Positions 1 through 9,680 of a stretch of DNA of 64,000 nucleotides are shown piece by piece. The translations under genes and the position numbers were made by a program. The DNA comes from JABDKH01 sp963768565 (GTDB lineage Bacteria; Bacteroidota; Rhodothermia; Rhodothermales; JABDKH01), in assembly GCA_963768565.1 (NCBI GenBank), contig CAVYIO010000022.1, forward strand, positions 124,001-188,000. The letters are read 5' to 3'. Below the pieces are notes generated by a model. That model was given only the letters and a program-made list of their open reading frames with translations, did not search any database and was not told where the DNA came from. Each line of letters begins with the position of its first letter. Within the stretch, counting starts at the first letter, position 1.

Positions 1-2
1 TC

Positions 3-350
3 CTGCATATTTTCGGCATCGCGATGGTACTGGTCGCGCTCGGGGGTGTGTACGTTCACGCCCTGAACAGCTCGGACAAGAACGCGAATGCGGTTCGCAA
101 GCTCGTGCTCATTGTCCATGGCATTGGATCGTTCCTGATTTTGTTGGCGGGATTTGGACTGCTGGCAAGACTTGGCGACCAGATGTCAGGAATTCCGGGG
201 TGGGTGTGGCCAAAGCTTGCCATCTGGCTGGTCCTTTCGGGAGCCATGGCGGTCCCGTACCGCGACAAGACGCTTGCAAGGTTCCTGTTGATCGCGACGC
301 CGTTTCTGGTGCTGGCCGCAGCATACTTCGCACTGTTCAAGCCGTTCTAG
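3..350 (+). CDS. Integral membrane protein, 5' end outside window
   Basis: The frame is open from the left edge (position 3), reading LHIFGIAMVLVALGG, so the first ATG at 24 is probably internal and the gene is truncated by the window start. About 115 residues are visible, with roughly four hydrophobic segments (around the start, HGIGSFLILLAGFGLLARL, the WPKLAIWLVLSGAM stretch and the C-terminal ATPFLVLAAAYFALF). It ends 73 bases before the pyrophosphatase gene on the same strand. I do not recognise a family with confidence and see no catalytic motif. Codon use resembles the neighbours, so it is likely a real native gene. Confidence 0.7.
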   Translation: MHIFGIAMVLVALGGVYVHALNSSDKNANAVRKLVLIVHGIGSFLILLAGFGLLARLGDQMSGIPGWVWPKLAIWLVLSGAMAVPYRDKTLARFLLIATPFLVLAAAYFALFKPF

Positions 351-423
351 AGCTCCGACCGGTCTGGCCGCTCCGACGTTCGTATTCTGGATTGGTCAGC
401 ACGTCACAAACTGTCCGAATTCG

Positions 424-1035
424 ATGGAATTCCCTGCCCCGTTCTACCGATGGCGACCCCACCCCTGGCATGGTCTGAAGACCGGTGACCGCGCCCCGGG
501 AATCGTCCAGGCGTATATCGAGATAACGCCGTTTGACCTGGTGAAGTACGAGATTGATAAATCGACCGGCTACCTCATGGTTGACCGGCCAAACCGCAAT
601 TCGTCTCAGCCGCCGACGCTGTACGGGTTCATCCCGAGGACCTACTGCTCACACCGCGTCTGCGAACTGTCCCCCACCGCCGCACGTGGTGACCATGATC
701 CACTCGACATTTGCGTTGTCTCCGAGCGGCCGATCGATCGCGCGGAGATTATTGTGAACGCCCGCGTCGTAGGTGGTATTCAGATGGTCGACCACGGTGA
801 AGCAGATGACAAGATCGTGGCGGTACTCGAGAGCGACATAGTGTGGAACGAGGCGCGCGACATCTCCGACCTTCCGGTCGTCTTCATCGAACGGATTCGT
901 CATTACTTCGAGACGTACAAGCAGGTGCCGGGAACGCCGGTGAACGTGTCGATCGAGTCCGTCTACGGCGTAGACCACGCGACGAAAGTGGTCGCAGCGT
1001 CCATCGCCGACTATCAGGAGGGGTTTGGATCCTGA
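424..1035 (+). CDS. ppa: Inorganic pyrophosphatase, family I
   Basis: Hydrolyses pyrophosphate to two phosphates in the cytoplasm, pulling biosynthetic reactions forward. The 203-residue protein has the family I pattern in order: a substrate-binding VKYEIDKSTGYLMVDR segment near residue 40, PPTLYGFIPRTYC near residue 65, and the metal-binding signature DHDPLDICV near residue 95 (D-x-D-P-x-D). The C-terminal half has the usual RHYFETYK stretch. The length is slightly above that of the E. coli enzyme (about 175). The ATG at 424 gives an N-terminus that fits; no strong Shine-Dalgarno sequence is visible. The gene converges on the DUF4340 gene with a 22-base gap and stands alone on its strand. 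Confidence 0.93.
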   Translation: MEFPAPFYRWRPHPWHGLKTGDRAPGIVQAYIEITPFDLVKYEIDKSTGYLMVDRPNRNSSQPPTLYGFIPRTYCSHRVCELSPTAARGDHDPLDICVVSERPIDRAEIIVNARVVGGIQMVDHGEADDKIVAVLESDIVWNEARDISDLPVVFIERIRHYFETYKQVPGTPVNVSIESVYGVDHATKVVAASIADYQEGFGS

Positions 1036-1057
1036 CGTGTACGCGCTGCGCTCTCGA

Positions 1058-1949
1058 CTAGCGGTCGGTGCTGAGCGTAGTCGCCGCCGGCAACAACGAC
1101 GCCCGCATCCCGGCTGAAATCGTCATCACGTCCGGAGAACCGGGTCGGCGAGCCAGCAACTCACTTCCGCTGTCGCGCAACTCGAGGCCTGCCGAGCTAC
1201 CGCCAACGGTATCGAACGTGATGCGCGCAAGAGGCGATGCACTCTCGAACGCCTCACCTGTTGCGAATCGTAATCCGGTGAGAGGAGCAAACCGACGTAT
1301 CCATCGCGCAACAGCACTCGAATCCGCGACGACAGAGGCGCCTGCCTCCTCCAGCATCCAACGTCCGGAACCCCTCGATACACCGAAACTCCCGTCCGCT
1401 GTTTCGACTCGGACTCCCGTGACGGCGTCTCCCGGTACGGACATGATCGTGCGGTCGCGCCAGTAGTCTGCCGTCGCGTCAACCGACACCCGGCCGCGAG
1501 TTGAGAGAACACGATCGTCGCCACCAAGCCTCACGTACACAGTCTCGTAGTCGGGACCGCTGTTGCCCACGATGAGCCGTCTTTCGTCATCACCCGAATG
1601 AACGACAATCGCCGAGCCAGAGGAATCCACACCGAACTTCGTCTGACGCTCAGGATTCGTCGATACAACTGACGCGAAGCTTAAGCTTTTCCAGTTCGTC
1701 GAAAAACAGTCTCAAGCGCGTGGAATCGACCGCCGACTCGACGGGCGCCGTCATGCGCCATCGATCGCCGCTGCGCGCCACAACGACGGTATCCGACGTC
1801 GTCGTAAGCGTCATCCAATCTGCCAGATCCCTATCGAAGGTCCATTCCGGCAGCTCGCCAGTAGTGTAGTCGGAGTCGAACGCACCAGCGAGCCAGGCGA
1901 CACCGATCACGGTGACAAGCGCGCCAACAAGTAAACCAATTCTTCTCAT
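1058..1949 (-). CDS. DUF4340-type protein, reading frame broken once
   Basis: Last gene of an ABC/GldG operon and probably the DUF4340 partner commonly found behind GldG-like proteins. The N-terminal piece (start 1949) has a signal-anchor helix (MRRIGLLVGALVTVIGVAWL) and ends prematurely at 1650. The remainder continues in the next frame with SVVSTNPERQTKFGVDSSG, typical of the family. Removing one G from the CTGG at about 1691-1692 (CC on the plus strand) joins the two as DELKSLSFASVVSTNPER. The exact site could be anywhere in about 1655-1695. The spliced protein is about 297 residues, mostly beta-rich and presumably periplasmic or membrane anchored. Whether the break is real or a base-calling error cannot be told from the sequence. 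The family function is unknown. Confidence 0.75.
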
Positions 1950-2006
1950 GCTGTTGGATTAGTAACGGTAAACAGTGACCCCGACTAACTTGAATGCGCG
2001 GCCTGA

Positions 2007-3539
2007 TCAGTGCTCTCCTGCATCTCTCATTACGAACTGACGCGCGTCACGTCGACGCCAGCGCACGAGCCCAAAGACGACGATCAAAAGCGCCGGAGCC
2101 AGCATATTCGCATACTTAATCCATGGCCTCAGACTTTCACTGACCTCTCGAAGAGCGCGTGGCTCGATCTTCTTCGAACGAATCGTGAGTAAATCACTTT
2201 CCTGCACGAGCCAGTCAACCATGTTGAGGCCAAACTCGATGTTGCCCGGAATACGACCGAGAACCGATTCGTTTATGAAGTCACCGTCCCCGACCACCAC
2301 AATACGACTCGAGACGCTCTCTCTGGACGGGTCGTACGCGCTCGGAAACGTGCCGGTGTAGGCCGCCGACAGAATGAAAGGACCATCGTTGTAATCGGGG
2401 CGACCCTCCATCATCGGCTGAATGAAAAAGAAGCCTTCCTGCGTCGCGCTTCGAGCCGTCGAATACACAAGAGGTTCCACCTGCACACCGGCCGGAAGCG
2501 TGGCCGTCGTATCCACCGAACTGACGAAATAGAATACTACCTCACGCAGTCGACTCACCATTAAGTTGTCGGGATTGAATCGGGTTGCAATCGGGAAGAA
2601 CGGGTACTCGATCTGACGCGCGATATTAAAGAAACCCGATTGCTGCTGTACCGTCACCGCCGAGCTCTGCAGATCGGTAACGAGGTCGGTCTTGAGACCT
2701 ACACCGTAAGCCTTCAGAACAGGATCGAGTCCGACGCTTTGAGCCGTCGCCTGGCCGGCCTGCAAATCGGCAGTGACCGTGTTAAGCATCAAGCCGAGAC
2801 GACCTCCTTCCATCACATAGCTATCGATGGCTCGCAAATGCAGATCCGGTAGCGTGTCCGTTGGAGCAATGACCAGCAGTGCGTCTGGCGCACGGTCGAG
2901 CGTGGAGTCAACGACGTTGACCTCTACAACCTCATAGTTGCGTCCCAGTCCCTGTCGCAACGCCGGCATATCCTGAAACACGTTTGGCTCGCCATGACCG
3001 GTCAGGAAGCCAACCGTCGGCAGTTCGTCGCGGGTAAGTCTGCGAACGGCACTCGTTATGTCGTACTCGAGCGTCGACAGGTCCTGGATTACCGGGATGA
3101 CCTCTCGCTCTCCACCGTATTCGATGGACATGCCCATGTACGCATTCTTCAATTGGACATTGTCCTTCTCTATCACCTGAATCTGGACCGGAGGAATACG
3201 AAACCGACGCGCTTCTTCCGCCACTTCCTCGTCCTGACCCGGGTCGATAAAACGGTACTGGACGTTGCTACCCCCGTAGGCACGGTAGTCATCCAGTTTG
3301 TCCTTAAGGAATCGACGATTGGCACTGTAAGGTGCAGGCAAATCGTCGGTGAAGAATGCCTTGAACGTGACGGGGTCGTCCAATTCCTGGGCAAGCTTGA
3401 TCGACGCGTCTGACAGCGAGTACACGTTGTCGTCCGTCAGGTCGAGTCGGCCGAATATCGTCAGTCCGATCAGGTTGATCACGACGATGATCACACCGAT
3501 GAGCACGATGCTTGATCTTGTCGTCCAGTCTCGCTTCAT
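2007..3539 (-). CDS. GldG-like ABC auxiliary protein
   Basis: A 510-residue membrane-anchored protein of the GldG/ABC_transp_aux type. It has one N-terminal transmembrane helix (IVLIGVIIVVINLIGLTIF), then LDLTDDNVYSLSDASIKL and FKAFFTDDLPAPY, the hallmark opening of GldG proteins, a large soluble region with VGFLTGHGEPN and a VVVGDGDFINES segment, and a C-terminal membrane helix (LAPALLIVVFGLVRWRRR). In gliding Bacteroidetes GldG works with the GldA ATPase and GldF permease; homologous modules occur in non-gliding bacteria with unknown cargo. It lies 36 bases downstream of the permease gene and 57 bases upstream of the DUF4340 gene, consistent with one operon. No other gld genes are in the window, so gliding should not be inferred. 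Confidence 0.88.
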   Translation of the reverse strand: MKRDWTTRSSIVLIGVIIVVINLIGLTIFGRLDLTDDNVYSLSDASIKLAQELDDPVTFKAFFTDDLPAPYSANRRFLKDKLDDYRAYGGSNVQYRFIDPGQDEEVAEEARRFRIPPVQIQVIEKDNVQLKNAYMGMSIEYGGEREVIPVIQDLSTLEYDITSAVRRLTRDELPTVGFLTGHGEPNVFQDMPALRQGLGRNYEVVEVNVVDSTLDRAPDALLVIAPTDTLPDLHLRAIDSYVMEGGRLGLMLNTVTADLQAGQATAQSVGLDPVLKAYGVGLKTDLVTDLQSSAVTVQQQSGFFNIARQIEYPFFPIATRFNPDNLMVSRLREVVFYFVSSVDTTATLPAGVQVEPLVYSTARSATQEGFFFIQPMMEGRPDYNDGPFILSAAYTGTFPSAYDPSRESVSSRIVVVGDGDFINESVLGRIPGNIEFGLNMVDWLVQESDLLTIRSKKIEPRALREVSESLRPWIKYANMLAPALLIVVFGLVRWRRRDARQFVMRDAGEH

Positions 3540-3575
3540 GTTAGTCTGCTGTTTGCTCGATGCACTAACGACAGT

Positions 3576-4283
3576 TCATTCCGGCCGTCGCGCCAGATTG
3601 TAGGCTGTGAGCAGGCTGAAGAACGCCGTAACCGAGACGTAGTACAGGATGTCACGTGTATCTATGACGCCCCTCAGCAAATTCTGATAATGGAAGTCGA
3701 TGCCGAGATACTGGAGAAATCCGGAAAGCCATCCCGGGAAGAAGACGGTTACACGGTCTACCAGATAGAGAGCGAATATGATTGCGAAGCCGATGATGAA
3801 TGCGATGATCTGGTTCCGCGTAAGACTTGACGCGAAGAGTCCGATTGCCGAACACGCGACGCCCAGCAAGACGAGTCCGATATAACCGCCCACCGCGGCG
3901 CCTGCATCAATGTCGCCGAGCGTCGCGACGGTCGCTGCGTACAGAAGCGTAAGGCCGATCGCCAGGACAAGGAGGATCGAGACGGCCGCCAGCTTACCTG
4001 CGATTACCTGCCAGTCTTTCACGGGAAGCGTCATCAGGAGCTCAAGCGTTCCGGACCGTCGTTCTTCCGCAAACGTCGACATGGTAATTGCCGGAATGAA
4101 GAAGAGAAAGATGAACGGCACGATGTCAAACACCGAGCGCAGCGAAGCGAGGTTGTCGAGAAACAGCGAGTTCGCAAAGAACCATCCCGTGATAAGCAGG
4201 AACACGCTGAGTACGACGTAGGCAGCGGGGCTGTCGAAGTAGGCCCGCAACTCGCGTTTCGTCAAGATCCATGTCTCGTGCAT
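3576..4283 (-). CDS. ABC-2 type permease, GldF-like
   Basis: A 235-residue ABC-2 membrane subunit with six predicted helices, starting WILTKRELRAYFDSPAAYVV. The segment MSTFAEERRSGTLELLMTLPV is the characteristic coupling region of the NosY/GldF class (EERRSGTLE). It follows the ATPase gene by 11 bases and precedes the GldG-like gene by 36, so the three form the classic ATPase-permease-GldG order. Substrate unknown; family relatives export or remodel cell-envelope components. The length matches GldF (about 240). Confidence 0.9.
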   Translation of the reverse strand: MHETWILTKRELRAYFDSPAAYVVLSVFLLITGWFFANSLFLDNLASLRSVFDIVPFIFLFFIPAITMSTFAEERRSGTLELLMTLPVKDWQVIAGKLAAVSILLVLAIGLTLLYAATVATLGDIDAGAAVGGYIGLVLLGVACSAIGLFASSLTRNQIIAFIIGFAIIFALYLVDRVTVFFPGWLSGFLQYLGIDFHYQNLLRGVIDTRDILYYVSVTAFFSLLTAYNLARRPE

Positions 4284-4294
4284 GTCGGTCGCGC

Positions 4295-5236
4295 TTAAGC
4301 GGCGTCTTCGGTTGTTGTGAGCTGGCGGAACACGTCTTCGAGGTTGGCCCTGTCACGATACAACTCTGTCAGCGCCCAGCCTTCAGAAACGGCCAGCGCG
4401 AACAATACGGATCTGTAGTCCGCCTCTCCGTCGGCGGCGAGGGACCAGACAACCTCACCGTCGGCGAGTGACCGCCGATCGGCAATTCGAATCCCCTCTA
4501 TCGACGCGAGTTTCGCATCAACATCAGTAGACGGTCGATGAATCCCGAATTGAAGGCGCTGTCCGCCTGCAAATGTCGCCAGCAGAGCGTCGGGCGTGCC
4601 GTCGGCAACGAGCTTTCCTTCGTTGATGATCAGCACACGATCGCACGAAGCCTGGACCTCCGACAGAATGTGGGTCGACAGGATAACGGTCTTCCGCTGT
4701 CCGACGGTCTTGATCACCTCCCTGATGTCAACGATCTGGTTCGGATCCAGACCTGAGGTCGGCTCGTCAAGTATCAGAATGGGTGGATCATGTATCATGG
4801 CCTGGGCAAGTCCGACACGCTGACGAAAGCCTTTTGAAAGCGCCTCTATTCGCTTTCCCAACACGGTCTCGAGACCGCACACATCGACCATCTCAGCCAT
4901 ACGACCCGACTGCTCCGATGACGGAATGCTCCGCATGTCGGCGATAAAGCGGAGGTAGTCGTACGTGGTCATGTCATGGTAAAGGGGCGTGTTCTCCGGC
5001 AGGTAGCCGATCTTTCGCCGGACATGAAGCCCCTCTTGCCGGACGTCTTCACCGTCCACGATTACTGTGCCTTCCGACGGTGGCAGGAAGCACGTGATGA
5101 CCTTCATGGTCGTGGACTTCCCCGCCCCGTTCGGACCCAGAAAGCCAAGCACTTCACCCTGGTCGACATTGAAGCTTATGTCGTCGACGGCGCGCTCGGC
5201 GCCGTACTTCTTGGTGAGTTTTCGGACCTCGATCAT
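4295..5236 (-). CDS. ABC transporter ATP-binding protein, GldA-like
   Basis: First gene of the ABC operon. The 313-residue ATPase has all the signature elements: Walker A GPNGAGKST near residue 37, Q-loop region GYLPENTPLYHDMT near 85, a variant ABC signature LSKGFRQRVGLAQAM near 135, Walker B ILILDEPTSGLDP near 155, and the H-loop LSTHILSEVQ near 190. The C-terminal 80 residues form the DUF4162-like extension seen in drug/envelope ABC-2 ATPases. Its permease and GldG-like partner follow directly. A perfect 12-base palindrome lies about 72 bases upstream of the start codon and may be a control site. Confidence 0.93.
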   Translation of the reverse strand: MIEVRKLTKKYGAERAVDDISFNVDQGEVLGFLGPNGAGKSTTMKVITCFLPPSEGTVIVDGEDVRQEGLHVRRKIGYLPENTPLYHDMTTYDYLRFIADMRSIPSSEQSGRMAEMVDVCGLETVLGKRIEALSKGFRQRVGLAQAMIHDPPILILDEPTSGLDPNQIVDIREVIKTVGQRKTVILSTHILSEVQASCDRVLIINEGKLVADGTPDALLATFAGGQRLQFGIHRPSTDVDAKLASIEGIRIADRRSLADGEVVWSLAADGEADYRSVLFALAVSEGWALTELYRDRANLEDVFRQLTTTEDAA

Positions 5237-5307
5237 AGCCGTCTGCCGTTGACTTGTATTGCGGCCCAGGCATCTACTTCAGCGCCCGAGATCGTCAGGG
5301 GTCTCTT

Positions 5308-5319
5308 TTTGTGCACAAA
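5308..5319. promoter_or_regulatory. Perfect 12-base palindrome upstream of ABC operon
   Basis: TTTGTGCACAAA, a perfect inverted repeat with no spacer, lies in the 231-base gap (5237-5467) before the GldA-like gene. The position, 72 to 83 bases upstream of the start codon, suits an operator or activator site. No matching regulator is encoded nearby, so the assignment rests only on symmetry and position. Nothing else recognisable is in this gap. Confidence 0.35.
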
Positions 5320-5467
5320 GATGCAATTTGTTCCGACTCAACCTGAACTTGGAGATAGGGGCTCGTCTGAAGTTTTGTCGAACGACCGGCTGCATGGTCC
5401 GGCCAACTCAAGGTCACCGTAGGTCCAGTGGGACGAATTCGTCAGATGTGTTCCTCCGAGCCAGCGA

Positions 5468-6373
5468 TCAATCGAGAGATGATCCAACAGATTCGTAGCG
5501 GCCGGCGGCGACCGCGCGACCCGCGTCGGTGACGTGAAACTCTGAAGTCAGGAATTCGCGCTCCTGCCAGGACGTAGTCACGTCGCGCGCCGCGTTCGGT
5601 TCGATAAGCGAATGCTTGGACTCCAGCAAAGGCATCAGCACCCTCCAGAACGAGGTGTCGCCCATGAACTTTGCTTCCTCCTGATCCTGGCACATTCGAA
5701 ACAGAACCGGGGGTGTAGCGGGACGGACTCGAAGCGACTCCAGTATCTGTCTTTCGGATCGAGACAGACCAGTCTGCGGATGGGGCAATTCCTCCAGCAG
5801 CCGGTGTAACGCATCAGCCAGAAACGGAAGGGCTTTCGACGAGCCCGCCGTCGCGATGTCGTTCATTCGCACGGGACGAACGTCACGGAAGGCGGCCCAG
5901 GCCTGCGCGGCTTCGCGGAGGTGCGTCGTTCCTATGTGGACCCGACCCTCAAAGGAAGCGTGAAGGGCATCGACTGAAGACTCGCCAATAAACTGACTGC
6001 GGCAAACCAGGTACACGTTGGCTCGAACCGGAATGCGGGAGGCGATTCGATCAAGCGCCTGGATGAGCTGCAGCTGGTCGTAGAGATCATGCTCGAACCA
6101 GAGAACGACTTCGTCGAATTCGGTGAGCCCGCGGACGAACATGTCATCGCGGTCGGACATCTCAGCAAGGATCCTGTCATACTCTCCGAAACCGCGAGAC
6201 GACAGATAGCGTGCGCGCTCAATCCGAAGTTGGTTTGAACTCAGACCCATCCGCACGGGTCCTTCGTGCAGGACATCGCTCCATGCGATGATGTGATCGG
6301 CAGGAATGGATGACGCGCGGATTCTGCTGACGGCAGCAGTGCCATTCGTTACGATGAGTCGGCGGCTCGCCAT
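5468..6373 (-). CDS. DUF1835 domain protein
   Basis: A 301-residue cytoplasmic protein. The N-terminal half shows the DUF1835 layout: RLIVTNGTAAVSRI, then IIAWSDVLHEGPV near residue 30 and EVVLWFEHDLYDQLQLIQ near residue 95. The C-terminal half (LSRSERQILESLRV, then DTSFWRVLMPLL, ending with TDAGRAVAAG) looks like a winged-helix-like DUF3658 partner. Function is unknown in the family. I chose the start at 6373 (MASRRLIVTNG), not the upstream 6418, because it leaves a seven-base gap after htpG and matches the family N-terminus. Likely co-transcribed with htpG. Confidence 0.8.
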   Translation of the reverse strand: MASRRLIVTNGTAAVSRIRASSIPADHIIAWSDVLHEGPVRMGLSSNQLRIERARYLSSRGFGEYDRILAEMSDRDDMFVRGLTEFDEVVLWFEHDLYDQLQLIQALDRIASRIPVRANVYLVCRSQFIGESSVDALHASFEGRVHIGTTHLREAAQAWAAFRDVRPVRMNDIATAGSSKALPFLADALHRLLEELPHPQTGLSRSERQILESLRVRPATPPVLFRMCQDQEEAKFMGDTSFWRVLMPLLESKHSLIEPNAARDVTTSWQEREFLTSEFHVTDAGRAVAAGRYESVGSSLD

Positions 6374-6380
6374 TCCCGGA

Positions 6381-8279
6381 TTATTCCTCAGACGTGTCCG
6401 TTCCCGTGATGAGAACATCCTTCCGGGTCGCCTCCACCATGAAATCCGTCATGCGCTGGACGAATTCGGCGGGGGCATCCAGGTTACCATCGAGCAGCAG
6501 GGTTGCCTCAAATATCTGCATCCCGATCTTCTTGAATCGCTCCATATCACGTTTCTCCAGGACGCGGGCGAGGCTCACCACGAGGTCATGCGACGCGTTG
6601 ATTTCGAGAATCCGAGACCCGCTAACGTAGTCGCGATCGATCATTCGCAGGACACGCTCCGTCTGCGCATCCAGACCCGCATCGCCCGCAACTAGCGTCG
6701 CGACGGAATCCACCAGTCTTCGCGATACGCGCACGTCCTGCACCTTGCCGGTCAAAAGCAGTCTCAATTCCTTGAGGAGGTTGTCGCGGGACGGGTCGGA
6801 CAGCTTCTTGTCCTCCGTCAGCGAATCAGGCACCTTGATATCGGCCTTCTCGACGCTGACGAACGAGTGGCCACCGAACTCCCCGAGATGTGGCACGGTA
6901 AACACGTCGACCGGGTCGGTAAAGAACAGGACCTCGATCTCCCTCGACCTGAAATATTCCAGGTTTGGAGAGTTGTCTGCCACCTCGCGGTTCGCTCCCA
7001 GCACGTAATAGATCTCGGTCTGCTCGGGATGCATTCGTTCGGTATACGCGGTCAACGAAATCGCTTCGCCCGGGAGGGTGCGTGTAGATTCGTATCGCAG
7101 AAGTCCGACGATTCGCTCCTTGTTCGAGGAATCCGACGCCACCCCTGTCTTGAACATACTTCCAAACTGCTCCGTGAACTTCTCGAACGTTTCCGGCTCC
7201 GACGCGGACCACTGCTCCAGCAGACCGAGAATTTTGCCCGTCAAAACAGCGCTGATCTGCAACATCGCCGGACTTGCCTGAGTCACTTCCCGTGAGACGT
7301 TCAGCGGCAGGTCTTCCGTATCGACGACGCCCCGGACGAATTTCAAGTAGTCCGGGAGCAGGTCGCGATTGTCATCCTGAATGAACACGTTGTTTGAGTA
7401 CAGATGAAGCCCGCGGTGCTGGTCGTCCCGGAAGAGATCCGGCGGCGCGGACGACGGCACAAAGAGAAGGGCGCGCATATTGACGCGACCTTCGAGTTCG
7501 AGGTGAAGGTGCCCGAGCGGGCTGGCATAGTCGTTGGCGACGAACTTGTAGAATTCCTCAAGTTCCTTCTCGGCTATGTCACCCTTCTTCTTGCGCCACA
7601 GCGGTTGGACCTTGTTGACCTGAACGCCTCCTACAAAAATCGGAAACGGGACAAAGTTCGAATACTTCTTGATGATCTCGCGGACGCGGTACTCTTCGGC
7701 AAACCCGACATGCTCTTCCGTCAGATGGAGCGTAACGGTAGTGCCGATCTCATCGCGCTCGATTTCCTCGACAGTGAACGTTCCTTCGCCCGTGGTGGTC
7801 CACTTGTAACCAACGCTGTCATCGCCAGCGGCCCTCGTCTCGACCTCGATTTCGTCGGCTACCATAAACGCCGCATAGAACCCGACGCCAAATTGCCCGA
7901 TCAATTGCGCATCGACAGTATCACCGGAAGACTGCACCTGCTCCAGAAACTGTAGCGTTCCCGAACTTGCCACGGTGCCAAGTCGATCGACCAGATCCTC
8001 CTTGGTCATGCCTATGCCGTTGTCGCTAATACGCAGCTCACCGGCCTCTTTGTCCGCCACGATCTCGATCCTATGGCTCTCGGAGCGCCCCTCAAAGTCG
8101 CGATCCGTCAGGGCTCTGATTCTGACCTTGTTCAGCGCGTCTGAAGCGTTCGAGATGAGCTCGCGGAGAAACACTTCCGGATGTGTATACAGCGAATGTG
8201 CGATCAGATGAAGCAGTTGCTTCATCTCGGCTTTGTATTCGTACTGCTCGGGAGTCGACACTTGATCCTTCGTCGTCAC
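6381..8279 (-). CDS. htpG: Chaperone protein HtpG (Hsp90)
   Basis: ATP-dependent cytoplasmic chaperone. The 632-residue length matches bacterial Hsp90. Visible GHKL-ATPase motifs are FLRELISNASDALNKVR (residues about 35-50, with the catalytic Glu and the Mg-binding Asn), DNGIGMT near 90, and GQFGVGFYAAFMVAD near 130 with the lid. The middle domain has DLPLNVSREVTQ with the catalytic-loop Arg, and the C-terminal dimerisation domain ends with an acidic tail. The start codon is GTG. A 97-base gap separates it from the upstream gene, so it probably has its own promoter; I could not identify a CIRCE or heat-shock element there. Confidence 0.97.
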   Translation of the reverse strand: MTTKDQVSTPEQYEYKAEMKQLLHLIAHSLYTHPEVFLRELISNASDALNKVRIRALTDRDFEGRSESHRIEIVADKEAGELRISDNGIGMTKEDLVDRLGTVASSGTLQFLEQVQSSGDTVDAQLIGQFGVGFYAAFMVADEIEVETRAAGDDSVGYKWTTTGEGTFTVEEIERDEIGTTVTLHLTEEHVGFAEEYRVREIIKKYSNFVPFPIFVGGVQVNKVQPLWRKKKGDIAEKELEEFYKFVANDYASPLGHLHLELEGRVNMRALLFVPSSAPPDLFRDDQHRGLHLYSNNVFIQDDNRDLLPDYLKFVRGVVDTEDLPLNVSREVTQASPAMLQISAVLTGKILGLLEQWSASEPETFEKFTEQFGSMFKTGVASDSSNKERIVGLLRYESTRTLPGEAISLTAYTERMHPEQTEIYYVLGANREVADNSPNLEYFRSREIEVLFFTDPVDVFTVPHLGEFGGHSFVSVEKADIKVPDSLTEDKKLSDPSRDNLLKELRLLLTGKVQDVRVSRRLVDSVATLVAGDAGLDAQTERVLRMIDRDYVSGSRILEINASHDLVVSLARVLEKRDMERFKKIGMQIFEATLLLDGNLDAPAEFVQRMTDFMVEATRKDVLITGTDTSEE

Positions 8280-8376
8280 GGGGAAACCTGAAAAGTTGGA
8301 TATGAACCGATATGGCGCCTTCTATCGCGTGTGCCTCCGCTCTGGTTCCCGGCGACCCACGATATGACGAATTGCC

Positions 8377-9441
8377 CTATGGAAGCGGACCGACAGTGAC
8401 GCGCGCGAGCCGTCCCGCAGGACCTACGACGATCGCAGTGGATGGGTCCACGAAGTGCACGCCCCAGTAGTTACGTTTGTCGACCGAGGTCCATTCGAAC
8501 CCGGAATCGAACGAGACATCCATCCCTTTGGGCCCGACTGCGAGCAGGATCGGTTGGTCGCGGCCGGGGCTTGCGGCGAGCCCGTAGACTGCCGGCAACT
8601 GTGGCCTGCCTCTGGATGCCCAGGTGCGACCACCGTCGAGCGTTGCGGCGAAGTTGTCGCCCGGTTCGTCCGGCATCGACAGCGCTCCGCCTGCCGCATA
8701 GCCCAGGCGTTCGTCTGTGAACGCGAGCGACATGATGCCCGAGGCTTCGACACCGGAAATGATAGGTGCGTCGACGACGTCCCAGCGACTGCCTCGATCG
8801 GTTGACCGATAAACCTTTGAACCCCCTGTCGATCCGGTGCCGATAAACGCGGTGCTGTCACCTGCGGCGACCACACACGTGCCGCTCGCAGCGAAACCGC
8901 CCTCTCCCTCAGTCCCGGCCGGAATGGCCGTCGAGTCGATGGGACTCCAGCGGTTACCATCGACCGTATGGATCATCATGATCCGTCCGTTGACCGCATC
9001 GCCCATCGCAAGACCCGCCTCCGGACTCCAGAAGTCGAAGCAGTCAAAAAAACCGTCGGGTTCCGAGTTCGTCCACTGGAGATCCCAGTTCCGACCGCCA
9101 TCCTGCGTGCGATAGATGCGTGACTGACTGCCGGGGCCAATGCTCAGCAGGTAGGCCGTCGTAGAATCCACGGCATGTACGTCTCGAAACTGAAGTGAAT
9201 CCGCGCCGGCAACCGTTCCGAACGTCCACGTCCGACCCGAATCGACAGAGCGGCCGAAGGTCCCTCCCGTTCCTGCTACCCATACGACCTCGCTTCCCGC
9301 AGAACTCACACCGATAAGGAGGGCGTCGGTCTGCGTCTGCACGTCGTCAACGAGCACACGGCGCTCTACACTGGGCTCCGCGCAGCCAATCCCTGCCAGC
9401 AGAGGAACCAGAGCAAGCATAAGGTGGAATGGGCGAGGCAT
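8377..9441 (-). CDS. YCF48/BNR-repeat lipoprotein
   Basis: A secreted beta-propeller-type protein. I start at 9441 (MPRPFHLMLALVPLLAGIGC), which gives a lipoprotein-like signal ending in Cys; the in-frame extension upstream is rich in basic residues and unlikely. The roughly 354-residue mature chain contains repeated Asp-box-like turns: SVDSGRTWTFG, RTQDGGRNWDLQW, STDRGSRWDVV, TLDGGRTWASRG and SFDSGFEWTSV. These are typical of the photosystem II stability factor YCF48 family and of BNR propellers. The role in heterotrophs is unknown; relatives are envelope proteins. It stands alone, convergent with nothing, between htpG and the macrodomain gene on the same strand. Confidence 0.82.
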   Translation of the reverse strand: MPRPFHLMLALVPLLAGIGCAEPSVERRVLVDDVQTQTDALLIGVSSAGSEVVWVAGTGGTFGRSVDSGRTWTFGTVAGADSLQFRDVHAVDSTTAYLLSIGPGSQSRIYRTQDGGRNWDLQWTNSEPDGFFDCFDFWSPEAGLAMGDAVNGRIMMIHTVDGNRWSPIDSTAIPAGTEGEGGFAASGTCVVAAGDSTAFIGTGSTGGSKVYRSTDRGSRWDVVDAPIISGVEASGIMSLAFTDERLGYAAGGALSMPDEPGDNFAATLDGGRTWASRGRPQLPAVYGLAASPGRDQPILLAVGPKGMDVSFDSGFEWTSVDKRNYWGVHFVDPSTAIVVGPAGRLARVTVGPLP

Positions 9442-9680
9442 AAACGTCTCGATGTGTTGGCTGTTAACAGGTCGCGTTCCGAACAAACATAGACCCGGCT
9501 GCCGACGAGGGCAACCCGCGTGGATACTTGCCGTCGTCGGGACCCAGCCACCTGGACGCAAGACGCCCCGCAGCGACGGAGAAACCGGCCCGGCTCAGGA
9601 ATCGGCGGCCAGCGGCTCGTATCCACAACTCAAGGTCGATCTCCCACTCTGCGCACGCAGATCCGTCTCAAGCGCAGTTC

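Noticed and set aside
2007..5236. Evidence for gliding motility
   Set aside because: Only the ABC/GldG part is present; it also occurs in non-gliding bacteria, and no gldH-N, spr or type IX genes are in the window.
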